From the NCBI GenBank assembly GCA_918807975.1, contig OU964918.1, forward strand, positions 45,182,477-45,246,476: DNA of 64,000 bases, in the 5' to 3' direction. The position numbers and the translations under genes were made by a program. Positions 47,101 through 55,275 of the stretch are shown here, piece after piece. The notes under the pieces are model-generated. The model saw nothing but the letters and a program-made list of their open reading frames with translations, did no database searches and had not been told where the DNA came from. Within the stretch, counting starts at the first letter, position 1; every line of letters begins with the position of its first letter. Origin of the DNA: Aplidium turbinatum. Its lineage: Eukaryota > Chordata > Ascidiacea > Aplousobranchia > Polyclinidae.

Positions 47101-50100
47101 GTGCAAGAGAAACAACAGATGGTAAAAACGCTTCAATGATAACGTGCAAGCGAAACACTAAGACTAAGCGAAGATTCTTAAGAATTTTTGACGTGAGACT
47201 AGTTGTGACGCATACTTGTGGTCATGAAATTAATTTCAAAACTGATCACAGCCATACTTGTTTGAAAGTCAGGCAAGAAGGCTAAAAGTATCAGAATTAG
47301 AGATGTATCGATACCAATATTTTGGCCAATACCGATATCACTTTTTTAGGCCGATAACGATACTGATACCGATATTTTGGCCGATACTTTGGTGTCACAA
47401 AAAGAAGCAATTTTGGTATTTGCAAGGAATTATATCAAATGCTGAGTTTTACTTTATTTGCATAAAAAAAAGCTTTCAATTGGCACAATTTATTAAAGAT
47501 TCAAGAATCCAATCTTAACCGCATTGTTGTGTCATAATAGTAGGTTTTATTAATGAAAGTCCACCGTAATTGAGGACTAGGGTATAAGGGAAGAAACATT
47601 ACATCATACTTGGGGTTTCTGAAAAATTAATAAAGTGTTTGCGCAAACTCTCCAAATAAGCTATCATTATTGATAATAAGATGTAAAATGTAAACCAAGT
47701 GATTTGTGTAGTCGTACAAAAACTATTCGACAAGTAATGTGCAACCTAAGGGCGCTTGTCGTTTGGTTGAAAAGCTTTTGCCAGGTCAAGACTACCCAGG
47801 TAGCAAAAATGTATAATTTTGCATCGTTTTTACGTTGCTAAACGTTTAAAAAACCCGTGTAACTTGGTTGTTTTTAGTAAGCTGGTTCTATCAGTTTGTG
47901 ATTTAAATTCCACCTTTTGTTGTAATAAACTCATGAAGCTTAAACAAAGTCATGGCAGAATAAGTAGGCTCAAAATGAAAGTCAATGGAACTACGAATCC
48001 TCACTAAACTAATCAAAATGGTCTTGTTGCGCCTAAGATGACAACCTCATTGTGAAGAAAGGAGCGTTCTTCCCGGCTATCAGCACAGGATTGAGGACTC
48101 ACGAGCAGTTGCGATTCGCTAACCACAACGGTGTAGCTTCCACACTAGCCATTTCAATTCTTGTCGAAGTCAATTCTTGCTACAAAACGGCTGCCGAGAA
48201 ACATATAGTTGATTGGATGGTCTAAATGGCTAGCGTGGAAGCTACACCGTTATGGTTAGAGAATCGCAACAGCTCGCTGTAGTAGTGAGTGCTCAGCCTT
48301 GTGCTGATGCCAGGAAGAACGCTCCTTTCTTCACAATGAGGTTGTCATCTTAGGCGCAACAAGACCATTCATTGATTAGTTTAGTGAGGATTCGTAGTCC
48401 AATTGCTTTCATTTTGAGCTTACTTACTCTGCCATGACATTGTTTAAGCTTGGTGAGTTTATTGCAACGAAAGATGAAAATTAAATCACAAACTGATAGA
48501 ACCAGCTTACTAAAAACAACCAAGTTACATAGGTTTTTTAAACGTTTAGCAACGTAAAAACGATGCAAAATTATATATTTTTGCTACCTGGGTAGCCTTG
48601 GCCTGATTTTATCCTCTGTTGAGAGTAAAAAAGAAACACAAATGATAAATATTGGAGAAATTGAGTCTCCTTCACAACTTAAGAACCGAACAACGCAACA
48701 CTGCTGAAACAAAATGTTTTGTTTGAGTGAAAGAATCACTGTAAGCAAACAATGCCAAAAGGTGCGCGCATGAAGTCATGGGAGTGTGAGGTATCAAAAA
48801 TTTGAACAGGTTGTTATTTTTCTACATCAATGTGACGTTAGTTACTACTTTAAAAAATCTATATCTTTTCTTATGCAGAAAATCCGCAGCAAACGCCCTT
48901 TTTTGCATGTTTAGTAACGGCCACAGTATCGGCCAAATTTTGCCGATACCGATGCCGATATTAAAAAATTGGCCGATATCACCGATATATCGGTACATCT
49001 CTAATCAGAATATTACAGAACCTGATCATTTTCCAACTGCAAACAAACGTGAACACATGGTATTTTTCCAAAATACGTTCAAATTTCAATGAGGAATTCG
49101 CAGTTTGTCATGCCGCGAAATGATGAAAACAATCAACACTACATATGAATTGACAAGTCAATAAACGACCCCATGAAGAAATACCGTACTCGAATAGAAT
49201 TTTGCTAGTCTGACGTCGGTAGAAGATGAAAATGTCCTTAGAAGAATATTTCGAATTGAGAAAAAGAACGATTGAAAAACGTTCATATATCATATATCGC
49301 TACAGCAATCCCTGTATCATTAGCCAGCCTACAAACGTTTGTTATGTTACGTGATTTGACAAGGCACACTGTTTACCTGTGACTGGGGAAAACCCGGCAG
49401 GCATTTGAGTTGCATGCGAAATGGAATCGTTGGAATCATCTGATTCATTGGTTGATTGACGGCGCAAGCCGCGATTGGTATTCTGTCCAATCAACAAACA
49501 GCATCATTCGATAACAACTACAAACATTAGAATGCAGCACAAAGAAGTCATGTAAAAATTCTAAAAGTGTAAAATCATCAATACAGCACATCAGACCTTT
49601 TTGCATTGATTCAACGTCTGGTGAGAGTCTTCACTCTTTAGCTCACAGTAAGCATCACAATGATGTTTATTGTCTGTCTAACTCAAACCGCATTAAACAG
49701 TCCAAAAAGTAGATAAAAAGTTGTTGAGTCATGGTATGACGTTTCTATTTTGATGCCAACTACAACTGGACTAACAAGTTATGAAAGTCATCAGAGGGTG
49801 ATATTTTTAAACTGGAACTGCAGTAATCCACAACCCATATATCTTCAAATTGAGATTCTTGAAACTAATTTCGTCTCTACCAAAGGTCAAAGTTTTACGA
49901 TACTGATAATGATGCATAAGGGTCATGACGAGTCGCCATGACTCTCAAGTGTATGCATTATATTCTCGGCCTATATATGTGGATTGCAACCAAAACGTAT
50001 CTACATTTTGCAAATGCAGTTTCAGCTGGAGAAAACCGGCTCACGTTTAAGCCAAGCAAGCTGTCGTGCGCACGCTGCAGCAATCATTGTTCGTGCATGC

Positions 50101-52478
50101 CAGCATTGCTCAAGACATCAGCAGAGGAAATTGGTGAGCAAAAAAATACTTATTTTCGACCTAAACCCGTCACGTTGTGCCATCTCTAACTTGTCATGGA
50201 CAAAGTAAAAAATTTCTCGAACAAAGAAAAACAAGACACACTCAACAAGCTTTGAATGACATATAATATATACAGGGTGATCAAACCAAGTGTAGTGAAA
50301 TAACAGTACATCCAAACAGGAAAATACGATCATTCTGATGATTATGCACAGCATAAACAGTGAATAACTTTTCTTCTGTCCAAAGAACTGGTGGCTGCGT
50401 GCCTCATGCAGTCAAGTGCACAACAGACTAAGGGAAGATACATTGAAAAATAAGAGTACATTTTGTTTATTTATACTTTTCTTTGTAATTTTCTTTATAT
50501 GAATAATTTTTTTCCTGTTTGGATGCACTGTTATTTCAATAAATATTTGTCTACTGTACACTTGGTTTGATCACCCTGTACATGAAGCTGGCAAACTCTT
50601 TATTAAATAGAATAAATATGAAGTAAATTGCTTTTGCTATGATTATTTACAGATTTTTTTTTTTACCCAGTAGTTACAAAATTGAATTCACTTGGGACAT
50701 CTTCTCCACTCTATATATTATATACTTCTATTTGGTAAACAAAAGCTGGTCAAGATGGATTAAAATGAACACACAGCTTATTATTATCAAACAATAACAG
50801 AGTTCTGTGACGTTTAATCAAAATTGAGTCAAAATTTCTGGTGGCATACATTGTGCTGCAAAGCAAGCAATTGAAAGTGAGCATATTGAGATGACAAAAA
50901 TGAAAAAATAGACAAGCAATTCTAATGTCCACGCTATGTCTAATCATTGTATTATTGAACCTACACTCGCCTACTCACAGCTTCACTTTCATGACTTGTC
51001 ATTTAGCATTATCAGTTGGAGAAATTGAGTTTCTGTGAATCTACTTAACAAATAGCTTTGTAGCCTTAGCACACTATTACGTTGAGGTCCTCTAAACAAA
51101 GATTATTAGTAAGAAGATAAGTTTCTTCTTGAGGTTTGCAATTTATTGTAAGAAGACTGAAACTTCATAGGACCATTGACTGCATTCAGTGTTTAACTGT
51201 CAAAACATGAATGATCAGATTTGGCTTTACTTCAAGGGCTGACAACCTCTTTTTAGTTGCTGCTCTCAAATGGAAGAATATACTGCATATAAACAACTGC
51301 TCAAAAAATACTCTTTCTCAATACATATTACATTATATATAGGGTACTGGAGCATTGCCGAGTGGTGAGAGCCATGTTTCGACGCTCGAAAGGGCGCCGG
51401 TTCGACACCGCTCAAGAGCTTGTGGCTGTGTCTTTGGTAAGACACTTAATGGCATGTCTGAAGGTGGACACAAAGATTGGCTTCCTTGCTTTCCTGTTCA
51501 CTTAATCTAAATTTTCAATCACCAGGCCGCGTAAGCCTGGATACGACAAACTGGAGCAAATGTGGAAATTTTAAGTTTTTACTTTTTGTGTTATATTTTA
51601 GTTATTGGACACAGCAAGAAGCAAAATCCCCTAAGAAGCAAAAAAAAGCAAACACCACAGCAGATTGTTTCAGATTCTCACCACTGCGTAAGAATAACAG
51701 AGGAATTTCTGTTGGGAATTAAGTCATATCAATCGTTTTAAAAATAAGAATGCAACCAGTGATTTTTCGCAAAGTAATGAGGAAAATCTGAGATTAAAAA
51801 GTGTTGGCAAGATGTACATTTGTACAGTTCCATAACAACTCAGAACCCAATGGGTTAGAAAATCTAAGTTTACTGGTTAAGCTGTATGATGCATATGTTA
51901 TCTTATGCTCTGAAGTCATTATAAAGCTCAATGACAATCTATCTAATTGACAATTCTTAGCAGGTTCTTTCCAGTCTTTGTCATCATTAATTATTAATTC
52001 AATCCTTTGCATGGGGTGGGGGCTAGAGGTTCTTCTTCATTTTTATTTTATAAACAATAAAAAAGTGTATATTGTCATAAACTAAGTCTATTGAATGTTT
52101 GAGTAACTGTGCATAAGCAAAGAGTTTGTTTGTTGTCAACAGGAGAAATTTTACCAACAGCAACCTGCAATAAGATATTGCAATAAAACTTATAGAAAAT
52201 CTTGACAGAAATCGTATTAAACTTGAGAAAAGAACATGTTAATATTAAATAGTGATATATGGTACTGAACTACTGATGTTCTATAAAATCACCAAGTACT
52301 TCAATGCAACAACCAAAAATAATAAGATACGCCACTAGCCCACTACCTGCGTAGGAATCATCATTCCAATTTGATTCTGGTCTTTTGGTCTACTTTGTTG
52401 AGTGATTGGTTGACCATTTCGAACACGTCCATTACCATGCATTTCTTTGCGCATCATCATTGATTCGATACACTTCAT
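28806..52478 (-). CDS. PRKAG: AMP-activated protein kinase gamma subunit, 16 exons
   Basis: The gamma subunit gives AMPK its adenine-nucleotide sensing through four CBS motifs. Exons in order: 52347-52478, 49377-49482, 46943-47084, 46593-46729, 43054-43233, 42575-42650, 41973-42175, 41541-41736, 40877-41024, 38820-38937, 38099-38228, 35828-35981, 35247-35407, 29889-30061, 29370-29492, 28806-29165. All borders are GT/AG and phases agree, except for one extra base in the ninth exon. About 845 aa: a disordered Ser-rich N terminus of about 310 residues, as in PRKAG2; CBS1 about 326-391, CBS2 392-470, CBS3 480-560, CBS4 675-730; and a 119-residue tail. Residues between CBS3 and CBS4 are expanded by about 110. 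The basic ligand residues are absent from CBS2, CBS3 and CBS4. The first exon could instead begin at an acceptor at 52472, with further exons upstream. Confidence 0.92.
29370..29492 (-). CDS. PRKAG: PRKAG exon encoding CBS4
   Basis: It reads [19 protein letters not shown], then [16 protein letters not shown]. The family has V-H-R-L-V-V-V; here it is A-N-L-L-V-V-I, so both His and Arg are replaced. The Asp of VSDVL is kept. Confidence 0.92.
29889..30061 (-). CDS. PRKAG: PRKAG linker exon leading into CBS4
   Basis: Disordered residues [20 protein letters not shown] and on to HKSLSNP, then [11 protein letters not shown], which aligns with the family's V-L-K-C-Y-L-H-E-T-L-E start of CBS4. Acceptor TGCATGTTCAG, donor GTGATT. 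Confidence 0.85.
30467..31519 (-). mobile_element. hAT element in a PRKAG intron
   Basis: Left end CAGGGGTGTGCAACC, right end GGGCCGCACACCCCTG, perfect 8-bp duplication CCTTAAAC (30459-30466 and 31520-31527). The right subterminal zone repeats GCGGGCCGCA. It holds a remnant of a BED-type hAT transposase. Confidence 0.9.
31028..31377 (-). pseudogene. hAT transposase fragment (GTF2IRD2/EPM2AIP1-like group)
   Basis: The minus-strand blocks [12 protein letters not shown], then [16 protein letters not shown], correspond to the family's F-P-T-L...L-x-x-L-x-x-x-F-x-x-R-F segment. Only a small part is present, in at least two frames. Confidence 0.55.
31577..32040 (+). repeat. tRNA-derived SINE, family 2 (long body)
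   Basis: The tRNA head CCCCGATAGCTCAGTTGGTT and AGCGCG (A box) with GCTGGTTCGAATCTCGGGG (B box) is well kept, but the extra bases GTGAACGACGAAGCTTC in the anticodon/variable region argue against a working tRNA. The body matches 24335-24792 in inverse orientation. It lies directly beside the hAT element. Confidence 0.78.
32180..33310 (+). pseudogene. LINE ORF2 C-terminal part, split by a fold-back insertion
   Basis: Blocks near 32310 (KSRRP- or [20 protein letters not shown]-like reading) and 32540-32815 ([58 protein letters not shown]) match the C-terminal end of jockey-like ORF2, including the C-x2-C zinc-knuckle start. A TVDH-like continuation is found again at about 33135 (TIDHLILTC) after the fold-back at 32827-33001. 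Several stops and frame changes. Confidence 0.75.
32827..33001. mobile_element. fold-back element inside the LINE
   Basis: A 175-bp inverted repeat. The arms begin GACAGTATCACACTAAATCA and include AAGCCACA(C/A)TTGTG(G/T)C...AGTATATGCTTATT, with a loop of about 12 bp. No coding sequence. Confidence 0.75.
33310..35150. other. PRKAG intron sequence, unassigned
   Basis: ORFs up to 81 aa on the plus strand (33779-34169) look marginally protein-like ([20 protein letters not shown]) but have no recognised family. Decayed copies of the small fold-back MITE occur near 34510 and 35005. Confidence 0.35.
35155..35232. mobile_element. small fold-back MITE
   Basis: CAGCCAGAAAATCAGT...TTTTTACATGGATTCAACG, then CAATGTAAAAAAGGACTGA and TTTTTTGCCTGGG in inverse. 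A member of the PRKAG-intron family described at 42744-42807. Confidence 0.6.
35247..35407 (-). CDS. PRKAG: PRKAG linker exon with no counterpart in known gamma subunits
   Basis: It encodes 53 hydrophilic residues ([20 protein letters not shown], then [16 protein letters not shown]). Acceptor TTTGTTTCCAG and donor GTGAGT are good, and the phase (2 in, 1 out) fits both neighbours. It may be an alternative exon, but skipping it alone would shift the frame, because its length is not a multiple of three. Confidence 0.8.
35828..35981 (-). CDS. PRKAG: PRKAG exon encoding the second half of CBS3
   Basis: It reads [20 protein letters not shown] and [14 protein letters not shown], matching V-V-D-I-Y-S-K-F-D-V-I-N-L-A-A and the Y-N-N-L-D-V-S-V block. 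The ribose-contact Asp of CKLD is kept. The last part, [16 protein letters not shown], begins the expanded linker. Confidence 0.92.
36988..37063. mobile_element. small fold-back MITE
   Basis: CCCAGACAGCAAAATCCGTC on the left and GACGGATCTTGCTCTCTGGG on the right, with AACGTTAAATCAACGT between them. Confidence 0.7.
37551..37637. mobile_element. small fold-back MITE
   Basis: CCAGACAGCAAATCAACC, TTTTTACATTGATTCAACG, then in inverse TCAATATAAAAAAGGTTGAT and TTGCAGTCTG. Same family. Confidence 0.7.
37925..37996. mobile_element. decayed small fold-back MITE
   Basis: CATCGTTCCAACGTC, then GGACATTGATACAATGTAAA, keep the core of the family; the CCCAGACAG ends are worn. Confidence 0.45.
38099..38228 (-). 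CDS. PRKAG: PRKAG exon encoding the first half of CBS3
   Basis: It reads [20 protein letters not shown], then [17 protein letters not shown]. In most gamma subunits the residue before V-S-A-L-P is Arg; here it is Asn. The donor is GTAAGT. Confidence 0.93.
38820..38937 (-). CDS. PRKAG: PRKAG exon encoding the rest of CBS2
   Basis: It reads [20 protein letters not shown] and [19 protein letters not shown], matching the family's I-L-T-H-K-R-I-L-x-F-L-x-L-F block. The Arg of HKRIL is kept. The GTGAGG donor and CATCTCCTAG acceptor are clear. Confidence 0.93.
39000..39416. mobile_element. MITE with about 45-bp inverted ends
   Basis: Ends CATGGCCACCT(G/A)(G/A)AGAT and GGCCTGATTTGTCACATTTT plus GCAGA, matching in inverse. 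Flanked by GTTTCGT on both sides (38993-38999 and 39417-39423). A second small palindrome, AGTCAGACTGTTA...TAACAGTCTGACT, sits in the middle (about 39186-39220). It lies 60 bp from a PRKAG exon. Confidence 0.75.
39829..40369. mobile_element. hAT MITE with an internal palindrome
   Basis: Ends CAGCGTTTCTTAACC and GGTTAAGAAACGCTG, perfect duplication GACTAACC (39821-39828 and 40370-40377). Inside, about 85-bp arms (40017-40102 and 40175-40255), with CGCTGGCGATATATTTTGTA and its complement, pair across a 70-bp loop. Confidence 0.9.
40733..40800. mobile_element. small fold-back MITE
   Basis: CCCGACAGAAAAATCGGTCA, TTTTTACATTGATTCC, then TAAAAATGACTGGTTTTGCT and GTCTGGG. Confidence 0.65.
40877..41024 (-). 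CDS. PRKAG: PRKAG exon at the CBS1-CBS2 junction, with a one-base frameshift
   Basis: The upstream frame reads [14 protein letters not shown]. The downstream frame reads [20 protein letters not shown], then [14 protein letters not shown]. The conserved order is E-E-x-x-I-E-T-W-R, so the two frames meet inside AAAA at 40979-40982, which has one A too many. It is either a base-calling or assembly error in a homopolymer, or a real null allele. The next splice donor is the weak GTCTGT, which makes the codon after His a Gly. Confidence 0.85.
41449..41513. mobile_element. small fold-back MITE, one-sided
   Basis: CAGACAGCAAATTAGTCGC, TTTTTACATTGATTAAAAG, then ACCTTGAATCAATGTAACA. The right end is lost. 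Confidence 0.55.
41541..41736 (-). CDS. PRKAG: PRKAG exon encoding CBS1
   Basis: It reads [38 protein letters not shown] and [16 protein letters not shown]. This is nearly the canonical gamma sequence. The CBS1 arginine (NSVRSAP) and the aspartate of TVTDF are both kept. Confidence 0.93.
41840..41930 (+). repeat. truncated SINE, family 3
   Basis: It shares AAGATTGGCTTCCTTG and CGTCCA(C)TT-type sequence with 25840-26050 and 51345-51560. The tRNA head is missing. Confidence 0.55.
42744..42807. mobile_element. perfect 64-bp fold-back MITE flanked by TA
   Basis: TA|CCCAGACAGCAAAATCCGTC, a centre ACATCGATGCAATCGATG, then GACGGATTTTGCTGTCTGGG|TA. This is the best-kept member of the PRKAG-intron family and defines its ends (CCCAGACAGCAAAA) and its TA target. 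Confidence 0.8.
43054..43233 (-). CDS. PRKAG: PRKAG exon with basic SGSLKKKK motif
   Basis: It encodes [16 protein letters not shown] and [18 protein letters not shown]. Ser in basic surroundings is common in the PRKAG2 N terminus and may be phosphorylated; that is inference. The acceptor is TTTTCCTCCAG and the donor GTGAGT. Confidence 0.85.
43240..46590. other. PRKAG intron, mostly unassigned
   Basis: Contains a decayed MITE core at about 43262-43310 and a stretch at about 44530-45020 rich in GGAGT(G/C)GGAGT-like words (left CAGTGGAGACG, right end CAACACTG), possibly a worn hAT copy. The 132-aa minus ORF at 45752-46150 shows no domain and no splice logic. Confidence 0.35.
47298..49003. mobile_element. 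hAT element with TAGAGATGTA ends in a PRKAG intron
   Basis: Ends TAGAGATGTATCGATACC and GGTACATCTCTA, perfect duplication ATCAGAAT (47290-47297 and 49004-49011). Subterminal zones repeat GGCCGATA/TATCGGCC. The interior is non-coding and carries the 802-bp fold-back at 47793-48594. Confidence 0.9.
47793..48594. mobile_element. large fold-back element flanked by TA
   Basis: Arms of about 360 bp, from TACCCAGGTAGCAAAAATGT inward to CTAGCCATTT, mirror each other with a few percent of differences; the loop is about 70 bp. The CCCAGGTAGCAAAA ends resemble the CCCAGACAGCAAAA ends of the small MITEs, so both may use the same transposase. It splits the hAT element. Confidence 0.8.
50273..50578. mobile_element. 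mariner-type MITE
   Basis: Flanked by TA. Ends CAGGGTGATCAAACCAAGTG and CACTTGGTTTGATCACCCTG, and a second pair of inverted blocks, AATAACAGTACATCCAAACA and TGTTTGGATGCACTGTTATT. No coding sequence. Confidence 0.8.
51345..51560 (+). repeat. tRNA-derived SINE, family 3, full copy
   Basis: A box GCCGAGTGGTGAGAGCC, B box GGTTCGACACCGCTC, body CACTTAATGGCATGTCTGAA and AAAGATTGGCTTCCTTGCTT. It matches 25840-26050 over about 200 bp. Confidence 0.8.
52347..52478 (-). CDS. PRKAG: PRKAG first coding exon (probable)
   Basis: It reads [19 protein letters not shown], then [11 protein letters not shown], and ends at a GTAGTG donor in phase 0, matching the next exon. The ATG is preceded by a T-rich tract, so AAG at 52473-52475 could also be a splice acceptor. 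The N-terminal sequence is not conserved enough to decide. Confidence 0.65.
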
Positions 52479-52479
52479 G

Positions 52480-53290
52480 GAAAAAAAAGTAATTTGTAAA
52501 AAGAAGTAGCACTAATTGAGTTGCTGTGTAATACTAAAAACCATACATGACACTTTCTTGTCATGCTCAGCCAAAGTTCAGACAATAAAACCAAAATTTA
52601 GCAAAAAAAAACATACACACACTATGTATAGTTTTTCATTTGCATAACTTGATTTTCAGACACAAATTGTATTCTAACATGCAATGCAAACTATGATTTG
52701 CTAGGCATAAAAGCTTAAACAAAAACAAAAAACAATTGATGACTGAAAACTATCTTTCACATGAAATGTAAATGACTTTTAAGATGACAAATCTTGGTTA
52801 TGAATGAAATTTTAATACTTTCTTACATCAAAACACATAAGCCTATAATTACTTAAGTTTCAATAAACATGAACTAATGAATCTTGAGTTCAGAAAAATT
52901 ATTATTTACCTTTTAGTAGTCTAGCTGATGTAGTCGTCCACATGAAATGAAGAACTTACACTACACGCAAAGATTGAGACACTACTAGTACTAACTATCC
53001 ATACACTGAACTCCCATCACCAGCTCTCTGCATGTTACAAGGCACCAATTATATTATCTCTCAACTATTCACTATCAGATAGGTAGGCTACACAATTAGA
53101 TGTCTGCAACACATTGTTCAATATTTTTAAAACCGATATATATCATATTTATGATATATACACTGCATTTGAAACAAACTAGTCCTGCATTTTCAAATAG
53201 TTTTATATGTCACTTTCACCTTTGAGAAATTTAGCATTGCTCCATGTTATTTTATGATTTAAAGTTTATTATATTGTGACAACAGTCGTC
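52480..53290. other. region upstream of the first PRKAG exon
   Basis: AT-rich. No CpG-rich promoter, no clear TATA or additional exon that I can defend. Confidence 0.3.
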
Positions 53291-53384
53291 GTCGTGTGAG
53301 CCTCTGGGGCCGAGGGTCTATCCTTTTACCACCCCAGATTCACGATATTTCAGGACTACACTGGAAGGCTACTAAAGAGCGGTC

Positions 53385-53765
53385 CCACAAATTACCCATA
53401 AGCACCATAAGTCGCGTCGAATTAACCATAAGTCACAACGAATTACCGATAAGCCCAATAAGTCGCGTCAAATTACACATAAGCACCATAAGTCGCGTCG
53501 AATTACCCATAAGCCCCATAAGTCGCGTCGAATTACCCATAAGCCCCATAAATCGCGACGAGTTACCCATAAGTCGCGTCGAATTACCCATAAGCCCCAT
53601 AAGTCGCGACAAATTACCCATAAGTCGCGACAAATTACCCATAAGCCCCATAAGTCGCGTCGAATTACCCATAAGCTCCATAAGTCACGTCGAATTACCC
53701 ATAAGCACCATAAGTAGTGTCGACTTACCAATAAGCAACGTGGAATTACTTATGCTATCCCATGC
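53385..53765. repeat. tandem repeat of 30-bp and 21-bp units
   Basis: About fourteen units begin AATTACCCATAAG. The long unit is the short one plus nine bases (CCCCATAAG), so every unit is a multiple of three. As a result the plus strand is open as LPISPISRVE repeats (162-aa frame 53296-53784), and two minus-strand frames stay open as well. Openness of several frames argues for a minisatellite rather than a protein. Confidence 0.8.
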
Positions 53766-53817
53766 TCGTATTTGTAATCTGTAAGACACTGCAGCAGATG
53801 GAGTGTCACGTAATATT

Positions 53818-53990
53818 GTGAGGTGTACTGCGACCGTGTCATATTTTAAACTGATTGTCCTGCTTTGGTATCATGCACGTTATAACGTCCGCGTTTTGTC
53901 GCTTCTACTTTCTTCTAGACCTCTGCTATGTTAGTCATAACCTAAGTTGTTTTTTTGTTGTGATGGTTAGAAATAAAAACAAACAAAACA
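53818..53990 (+). repeat. interspersed repeat, relative of 23525-23702
   Basis: TGATTGTCCTGCTTTGGTAT, CACGTTATAACGTCCGCGTT and TTGTGATGGTTAGAAATAAA are shared with the other copy. Confidence 0.65.
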
Positions 53991-54034
53991 ACATTTCCCA
54001 TAAACTAAATTTAGCGGAGGTTTGGTGAACGCTT

Positions 54035-54120
54035 GCGTGGCGTAGTGGTTTGAACAAGAGGTATTCATGTACATTGTACATAACATGGGTTCCATTCCCA
54101 TCGTTACCATTATTTTTTTT
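54035..54120 (+). repeat. tRNA-like unit with Pol III-type T run
   Basis: TGGCGTAGTGGTTTGAAC (A box), an insert, then ATGGGTTCCATTCCCATCG (B box with a T stem), followed by eight T. The acceptor stem does not pair well. It is likely a SINE head or tRNA pseudogene. Confidence 0.4.
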
Positions 54121-55189
54121 CTTCTTCATTATTCCTTTATCAAGTTCAAAGCAAGAATTAACTCTCTGGCTGAGTGCTAGAATGGTTACAATGCTGCAGT
54201 CACCTGGTTTGTAGGAAAAATTGTCCTATGTTAAAGTGTTCTACCTGCCAAAACACTCCATCTGCTGCAGCGACCTGCAGATTACATATACGATTATACG
54301 TGGACGGGAAGGCAAAGTTATCTTTGCATTACATTTTTGCTCTCAACAAGTTAGTTATATGTTTATTAAAGAATTTGTACAATGATCACTCCTGAAACGT
54401 ATCATCCGCTTATTTCTCTACACAGTTTTTTATGTTGCCCTGTGTTATTCTATTGTTAATGTATTATGTAAAGTGCTGGTATTGTGCTATATGTGTTAAT
54501 GTTCTTAATTTTGGGTCTTTTGTTTAAACGTTTGGGTGGCAGCTGACTTTGGTGACCTTTCGGTCTTTCGCTTCCATCCTTGTTGTGCGAATTATTTGTG
54601 TTTATTGTGTTTTTGCTTTTTGTGTCTTTCTTTTTCGCCAACAAAAAAATAAACTGAACTGAACTATATACAATGCTTCTTTTAAAAAAATGGTAATGGT
54701 ATGTAATGCGTCGCTCGGCAAACACAGTCACATCCTCTTATGACGAACGGAAAATTACCGTACCCAGAGAAAATCTCAAATTCCGGCAAATTAAAAAACT
54801 CTAACTTTATTGCTCACATTTGAAAAGACATAAAAAATAGGGCTGTAGGCAACTCCAATTAAAAATTGACTAAAAAAATGCACTTTGGGTAAAAATTTAG
54901 TTTGGGTAAAAATTAAGAAAAATAATAATAAAAAAAAAAGGAAGTGGCTATTGTTACACAATGAAGTGTTGCCAGAGTCAGGATTAAAGTTAGGAAGGGT
55001 TAAGGTAAGGGCTAGAGTTAGGAATTATTTTAGGGTTTTGATTTTTGCCCAGGACTAAAAAATTCCAAAAAACAAGTTTCTGTTTTCAACAGCTTTAAAC
55101 TTTTCTCAAATTAGGGCAGAATTCCTTATCTGGCAACACTGTTGAGGCTATTCTTACACTATATAGTGTAAATATAGCCACAGCCAAAA

Positions 55190-55275
55190 AAAAAAAAGGA
55201 ACGCTTCCGGGTAGTATCGAACTCGTTCCCTCTGGAGTAGTAACCGGAGAAATATCATACGCGCCATGGATCGAG
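55190..55275 (-). repeat. tRNA-like unit
   Basis: Reversed: TGGCGCGTATGATATTTC, then AACGAGTTCGATACTACCCG (B box). Flanked by an A run. Probably a SINE head. Confidence 0.35.

Noticed and set aside
53296-53784. 162-aa plus-strand ORF as a protein-coding gene
   Set aside because: It is open because the tandem repeat has units of 21 and 30 bp; two opposite-strand frames are open for the same reason.
53785-54275. Inverted pair CACTGCAGCAGATGGAGTGT as transposon ends
   Set aside because: The match is only about 19 bp, internal to other repeats, and there is no target duplication.
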